A stretch of 64,000 nt of DNA from a bacterium (GTDB taxonomy: Bacteria; Myxococcota_A; Polyangia; Nannocystales; Nannocystaceae), in the NCBI GenBank assembly GCA_024742475.1, contig JANSYI010000002.1, positions 186,001 through 250,000 of the forward strand, given 5' to 3'. This document shows positions 52,066 through 60,544 of this stretch, piece by piece. The notes under the pieces are model-generated. The model did no database searches. It was not told the DNA's origin and saw only the letters and a list, made by a program, of their open reading frames with translations. Made by a program: the position numbers and the translations under genes. Numbering within the stretch: the first letter of the stretch is position 1; every line of letters starts with the position of its first letter.

Positions 52066-52142
52066 GTGTGGTGTTCGTGCAACACCCCTCCCCTGCGCTC
52101 TAGGTCACTTGAAGCGCTCGGGGCCACCACTAGCCTTTGAGG

Positions 52143-52739
52143 GTGGTGGCATGGCGAAGCTCGACTCCTCTCCTTCTGCTCCTCGGTGGCTGCGCCTTCG
52201 CGCCGGCAGACGCGGGTCCGCCCGAGCCGGGGCTGAGCTATCGCGCTGACCGCTACGGGGACTTCGTGCAGGAGTACTGCAACGCGCTGCCGTACTCGGA
52301 GGAGTGCACCGACGAGCGGCGACACATCCAGCGCATGAACATGGAGGCCCAGACGCAGCGCACGATCGAGCGTGCGGCGGACCGGCAGGCGGCCGCCACG
52401 CGGGAAGCGACGGGCGCGGCGCTGCGAGGTGACGGCGCCCATACGGGCAAGGGGTGGTGGTGCTACACGGGCGTCTACCGGGGGCGCCAGAGCTTTGGGC
52501 GCTGCTTTCGCGACATCGAGCGGTGCGCCGATCGACTCGTGGCGCGCGTCGACGACGGCATGGTCGCCGACGAAGCCCAGTGCAGCCAGCGCGAGAGCGC
52601 GACCTGCTTCTCCACCGCGGATGTCGAGTCCGGGGACGTACACAACTACTGCTTCCCGCAGGCCGTCACCTGCGAGCAATACGAAGAGCGGACCCGGGCG
52701 ACGACCACATACGCCAAGGCGTGCGAGACGTACGCGTAG
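52143..52739 (+). CDS. Cys-rich lipoprotein (198 aa)
   Basis: Start GTG 52143 (TAGCCT 6 nt upstream; TTG 52137 and GTG 52146 are alternatives). Signal peptide with lipobox LLGGC (Cys17). A helical region (RRHIQRMNMEAQTQRTIERA) is followed by a domain with eight Cys (GWWCYTGVYRGRQSFGRCFRD, ERCADRLVARVDDGMVAD, CSQRESATCF, YCFPQAVTCEQYEERT). The pattern of GWxCY and RxSFGxCxR recurs in hypothetical myxobacterial lipoproteins as far as I know; function unknown. It is convergent with the sugar transferase gene (6 bp). Confidence 0.78.
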   Translation: MVAWRSSTPLLLLLGGCAFAPADAGPPEPGLSYRADRYGDFVQEYCNALPYSEECTDERRHIQRMNMEAQTQRTIERAADRQAAATREATGAALRGDGAHTGKGWWCYTGVYRGRQSFGRCFRDIERCADRLVARVDDGMVADEAQCSQRESATCFSTADVESGDVHNYCFPQAVTCEQYEERTRATTTYAKACETYA

Positions 52740-52745
52740 GGGCGG

Positions 52746-54191
52746 TCAGCTGGCGCCCTTGTGCAGCAGGACGACGGGCACCGTCTTGAGCAAGATCTTG
52801 ATGTCGAGCCAGAGCGACCACGTGTCGATGTACTGGAGGTCGAGCGCCATCCACTGGTCGAAGTCGCTGATGTCGCTGCGGCCCGAGACCTGCCACAGCC
52901 CCGTGATCCCCGGGCGCACCGAGAGGCGCCGGCGCTGACGCGGCTTGTACTGCGCGACCTCGGAGGGCAGCGGCGGACGGGGCCCCACCAGGCTCATCTG
53001 GCCGACCAGCACGTTGAACAGCTGCGGCAGCTCGTCGATCGACGTCTTGCGGATGAAGCGACCGATCCGCGTGATGCGTGGGTCGTGCTTGATCTTGAAG
53101 ACCGGCCCGTCCATCTCGTTGAGGTGCATCAGCTCGGCCTTCTTCTTTTCGGCGTCGACGCACATCGAGCGAAACTTCAGCATGGGGAACTTTCGCCCCT
53201 GCAGCCCGCTGCGCACCTGCTTGAAGAGGATTGGGCCGCCGTCCTCGAGCTTGATGATGAGCGCCACCGTCGCCAGCAGCGGCGAGATCGCGATGATGCC
53301 GAAGAACGACGCCACGACGTCGAGCAGCCGCTTGCCCAGCAGCCGGACCTCGCCGGTGGGCTTCTGCGTGATGCCGATCATCGGCATGTTGAAGCCGGTC
53401 ATGTTCGCCAGCTCCATCTCGCCGTTGAGCTGTACCGTGCTCGGCATCGAGAGCAGCACGTCGACCCCTCGCTCGTCACATGCGGCGAGCGCCTCGGCAA
53501 AGTCCTCGTGCGATCGCTCAGGCACCGCGAAGACGACCTCATCCACGACTTCGGTGTCGAGCATGTAGGTGAGGTCCTCGATCTTGCCCAGGATCGGCTC
53601 GGCTTCGGTGAGCTCGGGCTGGCCCAACACGCTCACGAACCCGACCAGTCGGTTGTTCCACGAGGACCGCTCCTTGAGCGAGCGAGCGAACGCCACGGCC
53701 TCGGCCCCCGTGCCCACGATCAACACGCGGTGGTCGTCCACGCGCTTCATCCGGCGGATGACGGTGCGGGCCGACAGACGCCACGTCAGCAGGAACACGA
53801 ACTGCGTCGCGCCGAACAGGAACACGAAGCTTCGCGAGAGGAACGTGACCTTGAACCAGAACGAGGCGACGACCAGCAGACCCAGCCCCACCGCCACGGC
53901 TCGCAGATATCGCGTCGCGGTGCGACCCGGACCCGCCCGGAAGTCGGCCGTGTTGGTGAAGTGAAAGACGAGCGCCCAAAGCGGCACCATCCCCAGCAGG
54001 AACTTCGGGTAATCCGTCGCGAGGAACAGCTCGACCGAGACCTCGCGGCGACCCAGAAACGCGGGCACGTACTCCGAGACGCTCGGCAGCCACTGCCGCA
54101 GCGAGAGCGCGGCAAAGAACGCGACCACCGATACGAACAGATCGCTGAGGAGAAAGATCTGACGAAAGAGAACCGCTTGGTGCCGCGTCAT
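52746..54191 (-). CDS. Exopolysaccharide polyprenyl-phosphate sugar-1-phosphate transferase
   Basis: A 481-aa product from ATG 54191. Four to five N-terminal membrane helices (LLSDLFVSVVAFFAALSL and following), a CoA-binding/Rossmann-like segment (VLIVGTGAEAVAFARSL), another helix (LLDVVASFFGIIAISPLLA) and the bacterial sugar transferase domain: GGPILFKQVRSGLQGRKFP, LKFRSMCVDAE, DPRITRIGRFIRKTSIDELP, LVGQMSLVGPRPPLPSEV and RLSVRPGITGLWQVSGRSD. This is the WbaP/WcaJ-type enzyme that starts exopolysaccharide or capsule repeat units on undecaprenyl phosphate at the inner membrane. No other polysaccharide genes are adjacent. Confidence 0.94.
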   Translation of the reverse strand: MTRHQAVLFRQIFLLSDLFVSVVAFFAALSLRQWLPSVSEYVPAFLGRREVSVELFLATDYPKFLLGMVPLWALVFHFTNTADFRAGPGRTATRYLRAVAVGLGLLVVASFWFKVTFLSRSFVFLFGATQFVFLLTWRLSARTVIRRMKRVDDHRVLIVGTGAEAVAFARSLKERSSWNNRLVGFVSVLGQPELTEAEPILGKIEDLTYMLDTEVVDEVVFAVPERSHEDFAEALAACDERGVDVLLSMPSTVQLNGEMELANMTGFNMPMIGITQKPTGEVRLLGKRLLDVVASFFGIIAISPLLATVALIIKLEDGGPILFKQVRSGLQGRKFPMLKFRSMCVDAEKKKAELMHLNEMDGPVFKIKHDPRITRIGRFIRKTSIDELPQLFNVLVGQMSLVGPRPPLPSEVAQYKPRQRRRLSVRPGITGLWQVSGRSDISDFDQWMALDLQYIDTWSLWLDIKILLKTVPVVLLHKGAS

Positions 54192-54249
54192 CGTCCCGCC
54201 GCCTTCAATTTACAGCGGAAACGGCGTTGTGGGGGCTGACACTGCGGTC

Positions 54250-54669
54250 TCACGTGGTGGCTGCGGCGATCGCCCACGTCGCCTGGACGAGATCGCCCAG
54301 AGGATGGGGCCCCAGGGGTTCGGAGGGGTCGAGGCCTGCGTCCTCGAGCAGACCCCCGAGGAGCACGACCCCTTCTTCGGTGAGCCGTGGCCCGGACTCG
54401 GGCAGGTCGAGCCCCTTCTGCTGCGCGTGATGCTGGACCAGCCCGCGCACCAGAGCGTGCGCGACGGTGTCCTCGCGGATCGCGACGCACACCAAGGCGG
54501 GGCCGGGGTCGTCGAAGGCGGCGAGCTCCTCGGGCTTGGCCCACAGCCGCTGCCCGTCCTTGCCCACCATGGCGATCGGCGCGAGCCCACCGCCCGCACG
54601 CGGCTTGCGACGCCGCCACGGGAAGCGGGCGAGCACCTTCTGCAGCTTGTGATCGGAAGGCTGAGCCAT
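54250..54669 (-). CDS. Uncharacterised 139-aa protein
   Basis: From ATG 54669. A basic N-terminus (KLQKVLARFPWRRRKPRAGGG), then LAPIAMVGKDGQRLWAKPEEL, VCVAIREDTVAHALVRGLVQHH and an acidic C-terminal half (LTEEGVVLLGGLLEDAGLDP, GDLVQATWAIAAA). Soluble, probably cytosolic; I do not recognise a family. It lies 20 bp after the cysteine desulfurase gene on the same strand and may be the last gene of that operon. Confidence 0.68.
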   Translation of the reverse strand: MAQPSDHKLQKVLARFPWRRRKPRAGGGLAPIAMVGKDGQRLWAKPEELAAFDDPGPALVCVAIREDTVAHALVRGLVQHHAQQKGLDLPESGPRLTEEGVVLLGGLLEDAGLDPSEPLGPHPLGDLVQATWAIAAATT

Positions 54670-54689
54670 TTCGAGCGCGACCGAACGTA

Positions 54690-55838
54690 TCACGGCCGGC
54701 GGCCGGATGCGTCGGCCCACGCGCGGACCAGCGCATCCGCAGCGCCCCTCACGTCGGCGCTCGTCGTGCGACGACCCAGACTCAAACGAAGTGCACCGCG
54801 TGCGACTTCGAAGTCGATGCCCATCGCGTCGAGAACACCTCCCTCCCCTTCGCCGTGGCACGCAGAGCCGGTCGACGCCGCGACCTCCGGAGCACGTGCC
54901 AGCACCTCACCGCCGGTGCATCCGGGCACGCAAACATGGAGTGTATTGGGGAGACGTTCGGCCCCGCGCCCGGTCACGCAGAGTCCCTCGATGCCATCGA
55001 GCAGCCGCGCTTCGAGCTCGTCCCGAAGCGCCTGCTGACGCGCCCGCTCGGCGTCGAGATCGGCGGCGGCGAGTCGACACGCGGCTCCAAGCCCAACCAC
55101 CATCGGCGTGGGCTCGGTGCCCGGTCGGACCCCGCCCTCTTGCCCACCGCCCAGCGCCCACCCGCGAACCTGATGCGGCTCGCGAACGTAGAGCGCTCCG
55201 ATGCCACACGGCCCGTACAGCTTGTGGCTGACGATGGTCAGAAGGTCGACGTCGAGCGCCTGCACGTCGACGGGGATCTTTCCCACGGCCTGAGCGGCGT
55301 CGGAGTGCACGAGCACGTCGGCAGAAGCCGCTCGAGCACGCGCCGCGATCTCGGCGACGGGCTGAATCACGCCCGTCTCGTTCTGCGCCAGGATCACGCT
55401 GACCAGCCCCGCCGGCTCCTCGAGCGCTGCAGCGGCGCGGCCGAGGTCGACGGCGCCGCTGCCGTCGACATCGAGCCGGTCCCACCGCCAGCCCGCGGAC
55501 GCGAGGGCGCGCGCCGGCTCTTCGACGGCGGGGTGTTCGACCGCGGACGTCATGACACGCTGACGCGCCACGGCCGAGCACCGAAGGGCGAGGTTGTCGG
55601 CCTCCGTCCCTCCCCCTGTGAACACGATCTGCTCGGGCTGGGCGCCCACGAGCGCGGCGACCGACGCCCTGGCCTCGGCGACGGCCTCCGCCGCTGCGCG
55701 CCCGTAGACATGGCCGCTCGAGGGGTTGCCGAACTGCGCCCCCAACCACGGCACCATCGCTTCGCGAACCGAGTCCGCGACGGGCGTGGTGGCGTTGTGG
55801 TCGAGGTAGATCGGCGCGGCCGGATCAGGCGCCGGCAT
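54690..55838 (-). CDS. Cysteine desulfurase (NifS/IscS family)
   Basis: A 382-aa product from ATG 55838, which overlaps the end of the upstream lipoprotein gene by 14 nt. A class V aminotransferase fold with PLP: YLDHNATTPV (start), NPSSGHVYGR, FTGGGTEADNLAL, SAVEHPAVEEP (PLP-stacking His about 102), QNETGVIQPV, HSDAAQAVGKIPVD, SHKLYGPCGIGAL (Schiff-base Lys206), GGGQEGGVRPGTEPT and TGSACHGEGEGG (catalytic Cys327). It removes sulfur from Cys for Fe-S cluster or tRNA thiolation. No iscU or mnmA lies beside it; the Rieske protein 4 kb away is not in the operon. Confidence 0.93.
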   Translation of the reverse strand: MPAPDPAAPIYLDHNATTPVADSVREAMVPWLGAQFGNPSSGHVYGRAAAEAVAEARASVAALVGAQPEQIVFTGGGTEADNLALRCSAVARQRVMTSAVEHPAVEEPARALASAGWRWDRLDVDGSGAVDLGRAAAALEEPAGLVSVILAQNETGVIQPVAEIAARARAASADVLVHSDAAQAVGKIPVDVQALDVDLLTIVSHKLYGPCGIGALYVREPHQVRGWALGGGQEGGVRPGTEPTPMVVGLGAACRLAAADLDAERARQQALRDELEARLLDGIEGLCVTGRGAERLPNTLHVCVPGCTGGEVLARAPEVAASTGSACHGEGEGGVLDAMGIDFEVARGALRLSLGRRTTSADVRGAADALVRAWADASGRRP

Positions 55839-56571
55839 CGTCGCCGTCTTCGGCCCCGGCGGGGGCTTCACCTTGGCCGAGCCAGTTGAAGTTCCACAGG
55901 ATGTACTGCCAGTCCTTGTCGATCGAGCGCGTGTCGCCGAACGGGTACTCCATGCGAGCGATGAACACGACCTCACCGCGCGGGAACATGAACTGCACGA
56001 TCTCCCGCGTCGGCGTGTTGGTGCTGGTGTCCATCACGTGCAGACGCGAGTAGATGCCCTGCTTCTTTTGGTAGTCGGACTGAAAGGCGATCTCGTCGAC
56101 GACGAGGCCCGCCTGCTTGTACTTGTTCTTGAACCAGGTGACGGACCGCTCGTCGATCGGGCGCGTCTTCTTGGTGACGAAGAACGTCATGTCGATGGCT
56201 TCGGCGCCCGACTCGTCTTCGTACTCCTCTTCGGCGAAGGGATCTTCCTCGTCCTCGGCGTCGCCGAACTCGAAGTCGCCCTCGGTGCCGCTGCGGCACG
56301 TGACCACCGGGATCCACTTCGTGGTGCTGTCGGGGCTGTGGGAGGCTTCGCCACAGTTGCGGAACACGTACAGCGTGTCGGGGATGTCGAACTCGACGCC
56401 GAGCTGGCTGAAGCTGATCTTGTCGCCCGAGGACGACCCCGACGAGGGGCTGTCGACCCAGGCAGCGGCTTCGGACGTGCCGCCTCCCCCGTTGTTCTTA
56501 CACGCAGGGACAGCGAGCAGGCAGAGGGCAGCCAGGCTGACTCCGAGGCGGTTGGCTTGAAAACGCTCCAT
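55825..56571 (-). CDS. Predicted lipoprotein (248 aa) upstream of cysteine desulfurase
   Basis: From ATG 56571. The signal peptide has a lipobox AVPAC (Cys24) followed by a Gly/Ser stretch. The body has an immunity/secreted-factor-like look: FSQLGVEFDIPDTLYVFRNC, WIPVVTCRSGTEGDF, a very acidic loop (DAEDEEDPFAEEEYEDESG), MTFFVTKKTRPIDERSVTWF, REIVQFMFPRGEVVFIARME and DWQYILWNFNWLG. Family unknown. Its last codons overlap the desulfurase start, so the two genes are translationally coupled although one product is exported and the other cytosolic. Confidence 0.78.
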   Translation of the reverse strand: MERFQANRLGVSLAALCLLAVPACKNNGGGGTSEAAAWVDSPSSGSSSGDKISFSQLGVEFDIPDTLYVFRNCGEASHSPDSTTKWIPVVTCRSGTEGDFEFGDAEDEEDPFAEEEYEDESGAEAIDMTFFVTKKTRPIDERSVTWFKNKYKQAGLVVDEIAFQSDYQKKQGIYSRLHVMDTSTNTPTREIVQFMFPRGEVVFIARMEYPFGDTRSIDKDWQYILWNFNWLGQGEAPAGAEDGDDAGA

Positions 56572-56640
56572 GACCGCCGGCAAAGGTACCAAAACGAGAC
56601 GGCGAGGGCAGCCGCGCGCGTAGGCGCCCCAATCCCGGCC

Positions 56641-56657
56641 TTGGCACCCTCCTTGCT
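56641..56657 (+). promoter_or_regulatory. Sigma-54 (-24/-12) promoter of the diguanylate cyclase gene
   Basis: TTGGCACCCTCCTTGCT matches the sigma-54 consensus TGGCAC-N5-TTGC with GG and GC at the right spacing. The GC is at 56655-56656, so transcription should start near 56668, only about 4 nt before ATG 56672. Confidence 0.7.
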
Positions 56658-56671
56658 CCCTCACCGACCCG

Positions 56672-57637
56672 ATGTCGACGTCCACGGCCGCGAAGCTGCC
56701 CGAGCCCTCCATCCGCGCGACGGTGCCCGCCCGTGCAGTAGCGGAGCTGCTGCAGTTCGTCCTCGAGGCTCCGGACCCGCAAACGGTCCGACAGCGTGCA
56801 ATGGCCGGTTTGGGGCTGCTGTTCGAGGTTGCCTGGGCAAAGTTCGACGTCGAGCAGACCCCGACCGGCGCCTGCGGCATCGAGCTCGACGACCCGGACT
56901 CGGGTGTGCACTTCCTGACGGTGGCCCTGCGCGACCCGGACGACGTTGACGCGCGTCAGACCATCGACGGTCTGCTGCACATGATCCGGACCGTTCACGT
57001 CCGCGCGGTCGAGAGCGCCCAGCTGAGGGCGGCTGCACACACCGACGCACTCACGGGCTTGTGGAACCGACGCGGATTCGAGCCCTTCGTCGACCAGGCC
57101 CTCGCGCGATCGACCCGCACGGGCGAGGACGTCACGCTGATGCTCTGCGACGTCGACTACTTCAAGCGCATCAACGACACCCACGGCCACGGGGTGGGCG
57201 ACCGCGCGCTCGCAGCCGTCGCCGAGGCCATCGCCTCGGTGATTCGCCCGACCGACGCCGCCGCCCGCATCGGAGGCGACGAGATGAGCGTGCTGCTCGC
57301 CAGCTGCAACGCCCAGGGGGCGCGCGCCGTGGCTCGACGGATACAAGATGCCCTCGTTCGGGTGCAGCGCGAGCGCGGCCTGCCCGAGTCGGTCACGCTG
57401 AGCATCGGCATCGCCGACACCCGCGCGATGTCGGCCGAAGCGCTGACCCAACGCGCGGTCGGTCACCTCATGGCCGCCGCCGACGAGGCCCTCTACCAAG
57501 CCAAGGCCGAGGGCCGCGACCGCGCCGAGTGTCACCAAGGCTGCTTCACGCCGGTCCCCCTCGAGGACGACCCGACCGCCCCGATTCAGCTCAGGCCCGT
57601 GTCAACAACGAGCGCGCGTAGTCCGACGGCGGCTTGA
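56672..57637 (+). CDS. Diguanylate cyclase (GGDEM variant)
   Basis: A 321-aa product from ATG 56672. The N-terminal ~115 aa form a helical/GAF-like sensor part (AVAELLQFVLEAPDPQTVRQ, GLLFEVAWAKFDV). The GGDEF domain follows: HTDALTGLWNRRGFE (123-137), LMLCDVDYFKRINDTHGH (157-174), ARIGGDEMSVLL (199-208). The signature is GGDEM at 201-205, with Met for Phe, which leaves the catalytic Glu in place. The RPTD at 192-195 is a canonical inhibitory I-site 5 residues before it. It should make c-di-GMP with feedback control. The last 47 nt overlap the 3' end of the opposite-strand gpmI. Confidence 0.92.
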   Translation: MSTSTAAKLPEPSIRATVPARAVAELLQFVLEAPDPQTVRQRAMAGLGLLFEVAWAKFDVEQTPTGACGIELDDPDSGVHFLTVALRDPDDVDARQTIDGLLHMIRTVHVRAVESAQLRAAAHTDALTGLWNRRGFEPFVDQALARSTRTGEDVTLMLCDVDYFKRINDTHGHGVGDRALAAVAEAIASVIRPTDAAARIGGDEMSVLLASCNAQGARAVARRIQDALVRVQRERGLPESVTLSIGIADTRAMSAEALTQRAVGHLMAAADEALYQAKAEGRDRAECHQGCFTPVPLEDDPTAPIQLRPVSTTSARSPTAA

Positions 57638-59213
57638 GCCCCATCAGCTCCAGGCACGTCCCCGCGACGTTGCCGAGGTTCGCTTCGCGCAGCGCGTCCG
57701 AATCGAGGGCCATGCCGGGGCGAGTCGGGTCGTAGATGTGTAGCGGCACCGGGTTGAGGCTGTGGCTGGTGCGAGGCTTCTTCGCGCCGTCCTTGCCCGT
57801 GTCGAACATCTGATCGGCGTTGCCGTGGTCGGCGGTGACCACGAGCACGCCGCCGAGCGAGCGGATGACCGGGAGCAGGCGCGCGAGGCTGAGATCGACC
57901 ACCTCGACCGCGAGCCGAGAGGCGTCGAGGTCCCCGGTATGGCCGACCATGTCGCCGTTGGCGTAGTTGACCCGAGCGAAGTCGAAGCAACCGGTGCGCA
58001 GCTGGGCGATGAGCGTGTCGGTGATCTCGGCGGCTTTCATCCAGGGCCGCTGCTCGAAGGGCACGGCGTCGGACCGAATCTCGACGTAAGTCTCGAGCGC
58101 GTCGTCGAACGCTCCAGAGCGGTTGCCGTTCCAGAAGTAGGTGACGTGACCGTACTTCTGCGTCTCGGAGATCGCCAGCTGCCGCTTGCCCGAGCCGGCG
58201 AGGTGTTCGCCCATCGTCTCGTCGATGGCCGGCGGGGACACGAGGAAACGGCGAGGAATCTGCTCGTCTCCGTCGTACTGCATCATGCCCGCGTACAGCA
58301 CCTCCGGCCGCGGGCCGCGGTCGAACGCGTCGAAGTCATCGCGCTCGAACGCCTTGGAGATCTCGATCGCGCGGTCGCCCCGGAAGTTGAAGAACAAGAC
58401 CGCCGCGCCGTCGCCGATGGTGCCCACGGGCTCTCCCCCCTCGGCGATCACGAACCCCTCGAGGTCTTGGTCTCCTTTGTCGGATTCGTCGTACAGCGTG
58501 CGCACGGCCTCGGAAAGGCTCGAAAACTGCCGGCCCTGACCGCGCACGTGATGATTCCACCCTCGCTCCACCATCCCCCAGTCCGCTTCGTAGCGATCCA
58601 TGGTGATGCTCATGCGCCCGCCGCCACTGGCGACCCGGTAGTCCCGCCCCCCCTCGGAGAGCTCGCGGAGCTTGGCCTCGAGCGGCAGAACGTAGTCGAG
58701 CGCCGAGCGAGCCGGTACGTCACGACCGTCGAGCAGCGCGTGGACCCGGCAGGCTTGCACCCCCTCGGACGCGGCCCGCTCGAGCATGGCCAAGAGGTGA
58801 TCGATGTGGCTGTGCACGTTGCCGTCGGAGAGCAAGCCGATGAAGTGCAGAGGCTGCCCGCTCGACTTCACGCGCGCGACGGCGTCTCTCCACACCTCTC
58901 CCTCGAACAGCGAGCCCGAGCGCACTGCGTGCTCGACCAGCTTGGCGCCCTGGTCGAAGATGCGCCCGGCACCCAGGGCGTTGTGGCCGACCTCGGAGTT
59001 GCCCATGTCCGCATCCGAGGGCATGCCCACCGCCGTTCCGTGTGCCGCCAACTGGCCGCTCGCGGCGTTGCGGGCCAACCAGTCGAGGGTGGGCGTGTGC
59101 GCCAGCCGAACCGCGTCGCCCTCATCGCCCGCGCCGATTCCTACGCCGTCCATCACGACGCAGAGCACAGGGCCAGCAGGAGCGTTGAACTCGGGGTGAG
59201 GCTGCAGCGCCAT
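57591..59213 (-). CDS. gpmI: 2,3-bisphosphoglycerate-independent phosphoglycerate mutase
   Basis: A 540-aa product from ATG 59213 (TAGAAC 6 nt upstream). An alkaline-phosphatase-fold enzyme with two Mn ions: VLCVVMDGVGIG (metal Asp), MPSDADMGNSEVGHNALGAG (catalytic Ser73), HFIGLLSDGNVHSHIDHL, HALLDGRDVP, RYEADWGMVERGW, FFNFRGDRAIE, HVTYFWNGN and VVTADHGNADQM. It interconverts 2- and 3-phosphoglycerate in glycolysis and gluconeogenesis in the cytosol. The 3' end overlaps the diguanylate cyclase gene on the other strand by 47 nt. Confidence 0.96.
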   Translation of the reverse strand: MALQPHPEFNAPAGPVLCVVMDGVGIGAGDEGDAVRLAHTPTLDWLARNAASGQLAAHGTAVGMPSDADMGNSEVGHNALGAGRIFDQGAKLVEHAVRSGSLFEGEVWRDAVARVKSSGQPLHFIGLLSDGNVHSHIDHLLAMLERAASEGVQACRVHALLDGRDVPARSALDYVLPLEAKLRELSEGGRDYRVASGGGRMSITMDRYEADWGMVERGWNHHVRGQGRQFSSLSEAVRTLYDESDKGDQDLEGFVIAEGGEPVGTIGDGAAVLFFNFRGDRAIEISKAFERDDFDAFDRGPRPEVLYAGMMQYDGDEQIPRRFLVSPPAIDETMGEHLAGSGKRQLAISETQKYGHVTYFWNGNRSGAFDDALETYVEIRSDAVPFEQRPWMKAAEITDTLIAQLRTGCFDFARVNYANGDMVGHTGDLDASRLAVEVVDLSLARLLPVIRSLGGVLVVTADHGNADQMFDTGKDGAKKPRTSHSLNPVPLHIYDPTRPGMALDSDALREANLGNVAGTCLELMGLKPPSDYARSLLTRA

Positions 59214-59271
59214 GCCGCAGTTCTATCCCCTCACTCCTCACCGCGCGACCCCCTGCGACCGCGACGAGCCG

Positions 59272-59982
59272 CTAGAACTGAAACACGTAGCCGACCGACA
59301 CGTCGAGCATGAGGTCGAACGGGTTCGTGTCCGGCTCCGCTTCCACGATCGCGGGGTCGCCCGACGTGTCGGGCGCTGCGACGACCTGATACGTGCTGAA
59401 GTAGCGATGCATCGACGCCCCCAGGGTGATGCCCTGGTTGTTGCGGATCGGAATCCCCACCAGCCCCCCGGCGCGAAGCATCGCCGACGTGTCGGAGTGG
59501 TGCTCCTCGTCGATGGTGAGGATGCCCAGGGGCCGCGCAAAGGTGGAGATGCCGACCCCGACGGTGACATCGCCCTGGACGTAGATTGGGCCCAGGGCGA
59601 TCTGCAGGGACGGCCCCGCGCCGAAGTCGGTGTGTGCGAGCGCGGCGTAGCGCTCGGCGGTCTGCATCTGGCCATCGACGAACCCGTCGACGAAGCGCCG
59701 CTCGATGAACCGGGTGTGGCCCAGGTCGACGCCCGCGCCCAGTCGAACCGGACCCAGGTGCAGGCCGTGCACACGAAACGAGAACCCCGCCCCGAAGCCG
59801 AACGGCTGGATGACGTCGGCGCCACCGGCGAGCAGCACGCCGAGCCGAGGCGCCGCGACGACCGAGAACACCAGGCCCCTCCGCCGCGCGTGGGCCTCGT
59901 TGCCCCGCTTGATCGGAGCCGACGGCGCCATCGCCAGCACCGAAGCCAGCGCGAGTGACGTGCCGAACATCTGCGCGAACAT
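59272..59982 (-). CDS. Outer-membrane beta-barrel protein
   Basis: A 236-aa product from ATG 59982. N-terminal signal peptide ([18 protein letters not shown]). The body alternates hydrophobic and polar residues in strands ([79 protein letters not shown]) and the last residue is Phe (VGYVFQF), the usual OMP ending recognised by BamA. Probably an eight-stranded-type barrel of unknown function. It lies 58 bp upstream of gpmI on the same strand. Confidence 0.83.
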   Translation of the reverse strand: MFAQMFGTSLALASVLAMAPSAPIKRGNEAHARRRGLVFSVVAAPRLGVLLAGGADVIQPFGFGAGFSFRVHGLHLGPVRLGAGVDLGHTRFIERRFVDGFVDGQMQTAERYAALAHTDFGAGPSLQIALGPIYVQGDVTVGVGISTFARPLGILTIDEEHHSDTSAMLRAGGLVGIPIRNNQGITLGASMHRYFSTYQVVAAPDTSGDPAIVEAEPDTNPFDLMLDVSVGYVFQF

Positions 59983-60005
59983 AGCAGCGCATACCGCCAG
60001 GGTCT

Positions 60006-60034
60006 TTGACGATGGGGCTGCTTTGTCCTTTCAT
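60006..60034 (+). promoter_or_regulatory. Sigma-70-type promoter of the Rieske-ybaK operon
   Basis: TTGACG (60006-60011), 17-bp spacer, TTTCAT (60029-60034), 6 nt to ATG 60041. The -35 is good and the -10 is weak. The predicted start point again coincides with the start codon. Confidence 0.55.
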
Positions 60035-60040
60035 GCAGCC

Positions 60041-60544
60041 ATGGCCAAGACCCCATCCCTTCGCGAGGATGCCGCCCCCGACGTGGGTGCGACGCAGCTC
60101 ACACGCCGCGACCTCATGGGCGCCGCCGCGGGTGTCGTCGTCTGCGGCTGCGCAGGCAAGGCGGAGAAGTGGGCGACGACCGAGGTCGAGGCCGAAGAGG
60201 GCGTCGTCGAGCTCGACATCGCCGACTATCCCGAACTCGCCACGCCCGGAGGCATGGTGGCGGTCAAGCCCAAGAGCGCGAAGAAGCCGGTGCTCGTGAT
60301 GCGCATCGAGCACGACCAGTTCCGCGTGATGTCTCTGCGCTGCCCGCACCTGGGCTGCGTCGTGCGGTGGAACGCCGAGATGCAAGACCTCGTCTGCCCG
60401 TGCCATGGATCACGGTTCGACGACACGGGCGAGGTCGCCAAAGGTCCGGCCAAGACCTCGCTCAAGCAGATGCGCAACCAGCTCGTGGGCATGAAGGGCT
60501 CGGCGGGCGGGACCAAGCTCCAGTTCATCCTCGACGAGGGGTGA
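60041..60544 (+). CDS. Rieske [2Fe-2S] protein with Tat/lipoprotein signal
   Basis: A 167-aa product from ATG 60041. [11 protein letters not shown] (21-31) is a twin-arginine motif, followed by VVVCGC with a possible lipobox (Cys37). The Rieske fold has CPHLGCVV (Cys101, His103, Cys106) and CPCHGSRFD (Cys119, Cys121, His122), i.e. both Fe-S ligand pairs and the disulphide Cys pair, and then the flexible [14 protein letters not shown] proline-loop-like segment. It is a one-electron carrier exported folded by Tat and could serve a cytochrome complex or oxygenase. Its TGA overlaps the next ATG by 1 nt. Confidence 0.9.
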   Translation: MAKTPSLREDAAPDVGATQLTRRDLMGAAAGVVVCGCAGKAEKWATTEVEAEEGVVELDIADYPELATPGGMVAVKPKSAKKPVLVMRIEHDQFRVMSLRCPHLGCVVRWNAEMQDLVCPCHGSRFDDTGEVAKGPAKTSLKQMRNQLVGMKGSAGGTKLQFILDEG

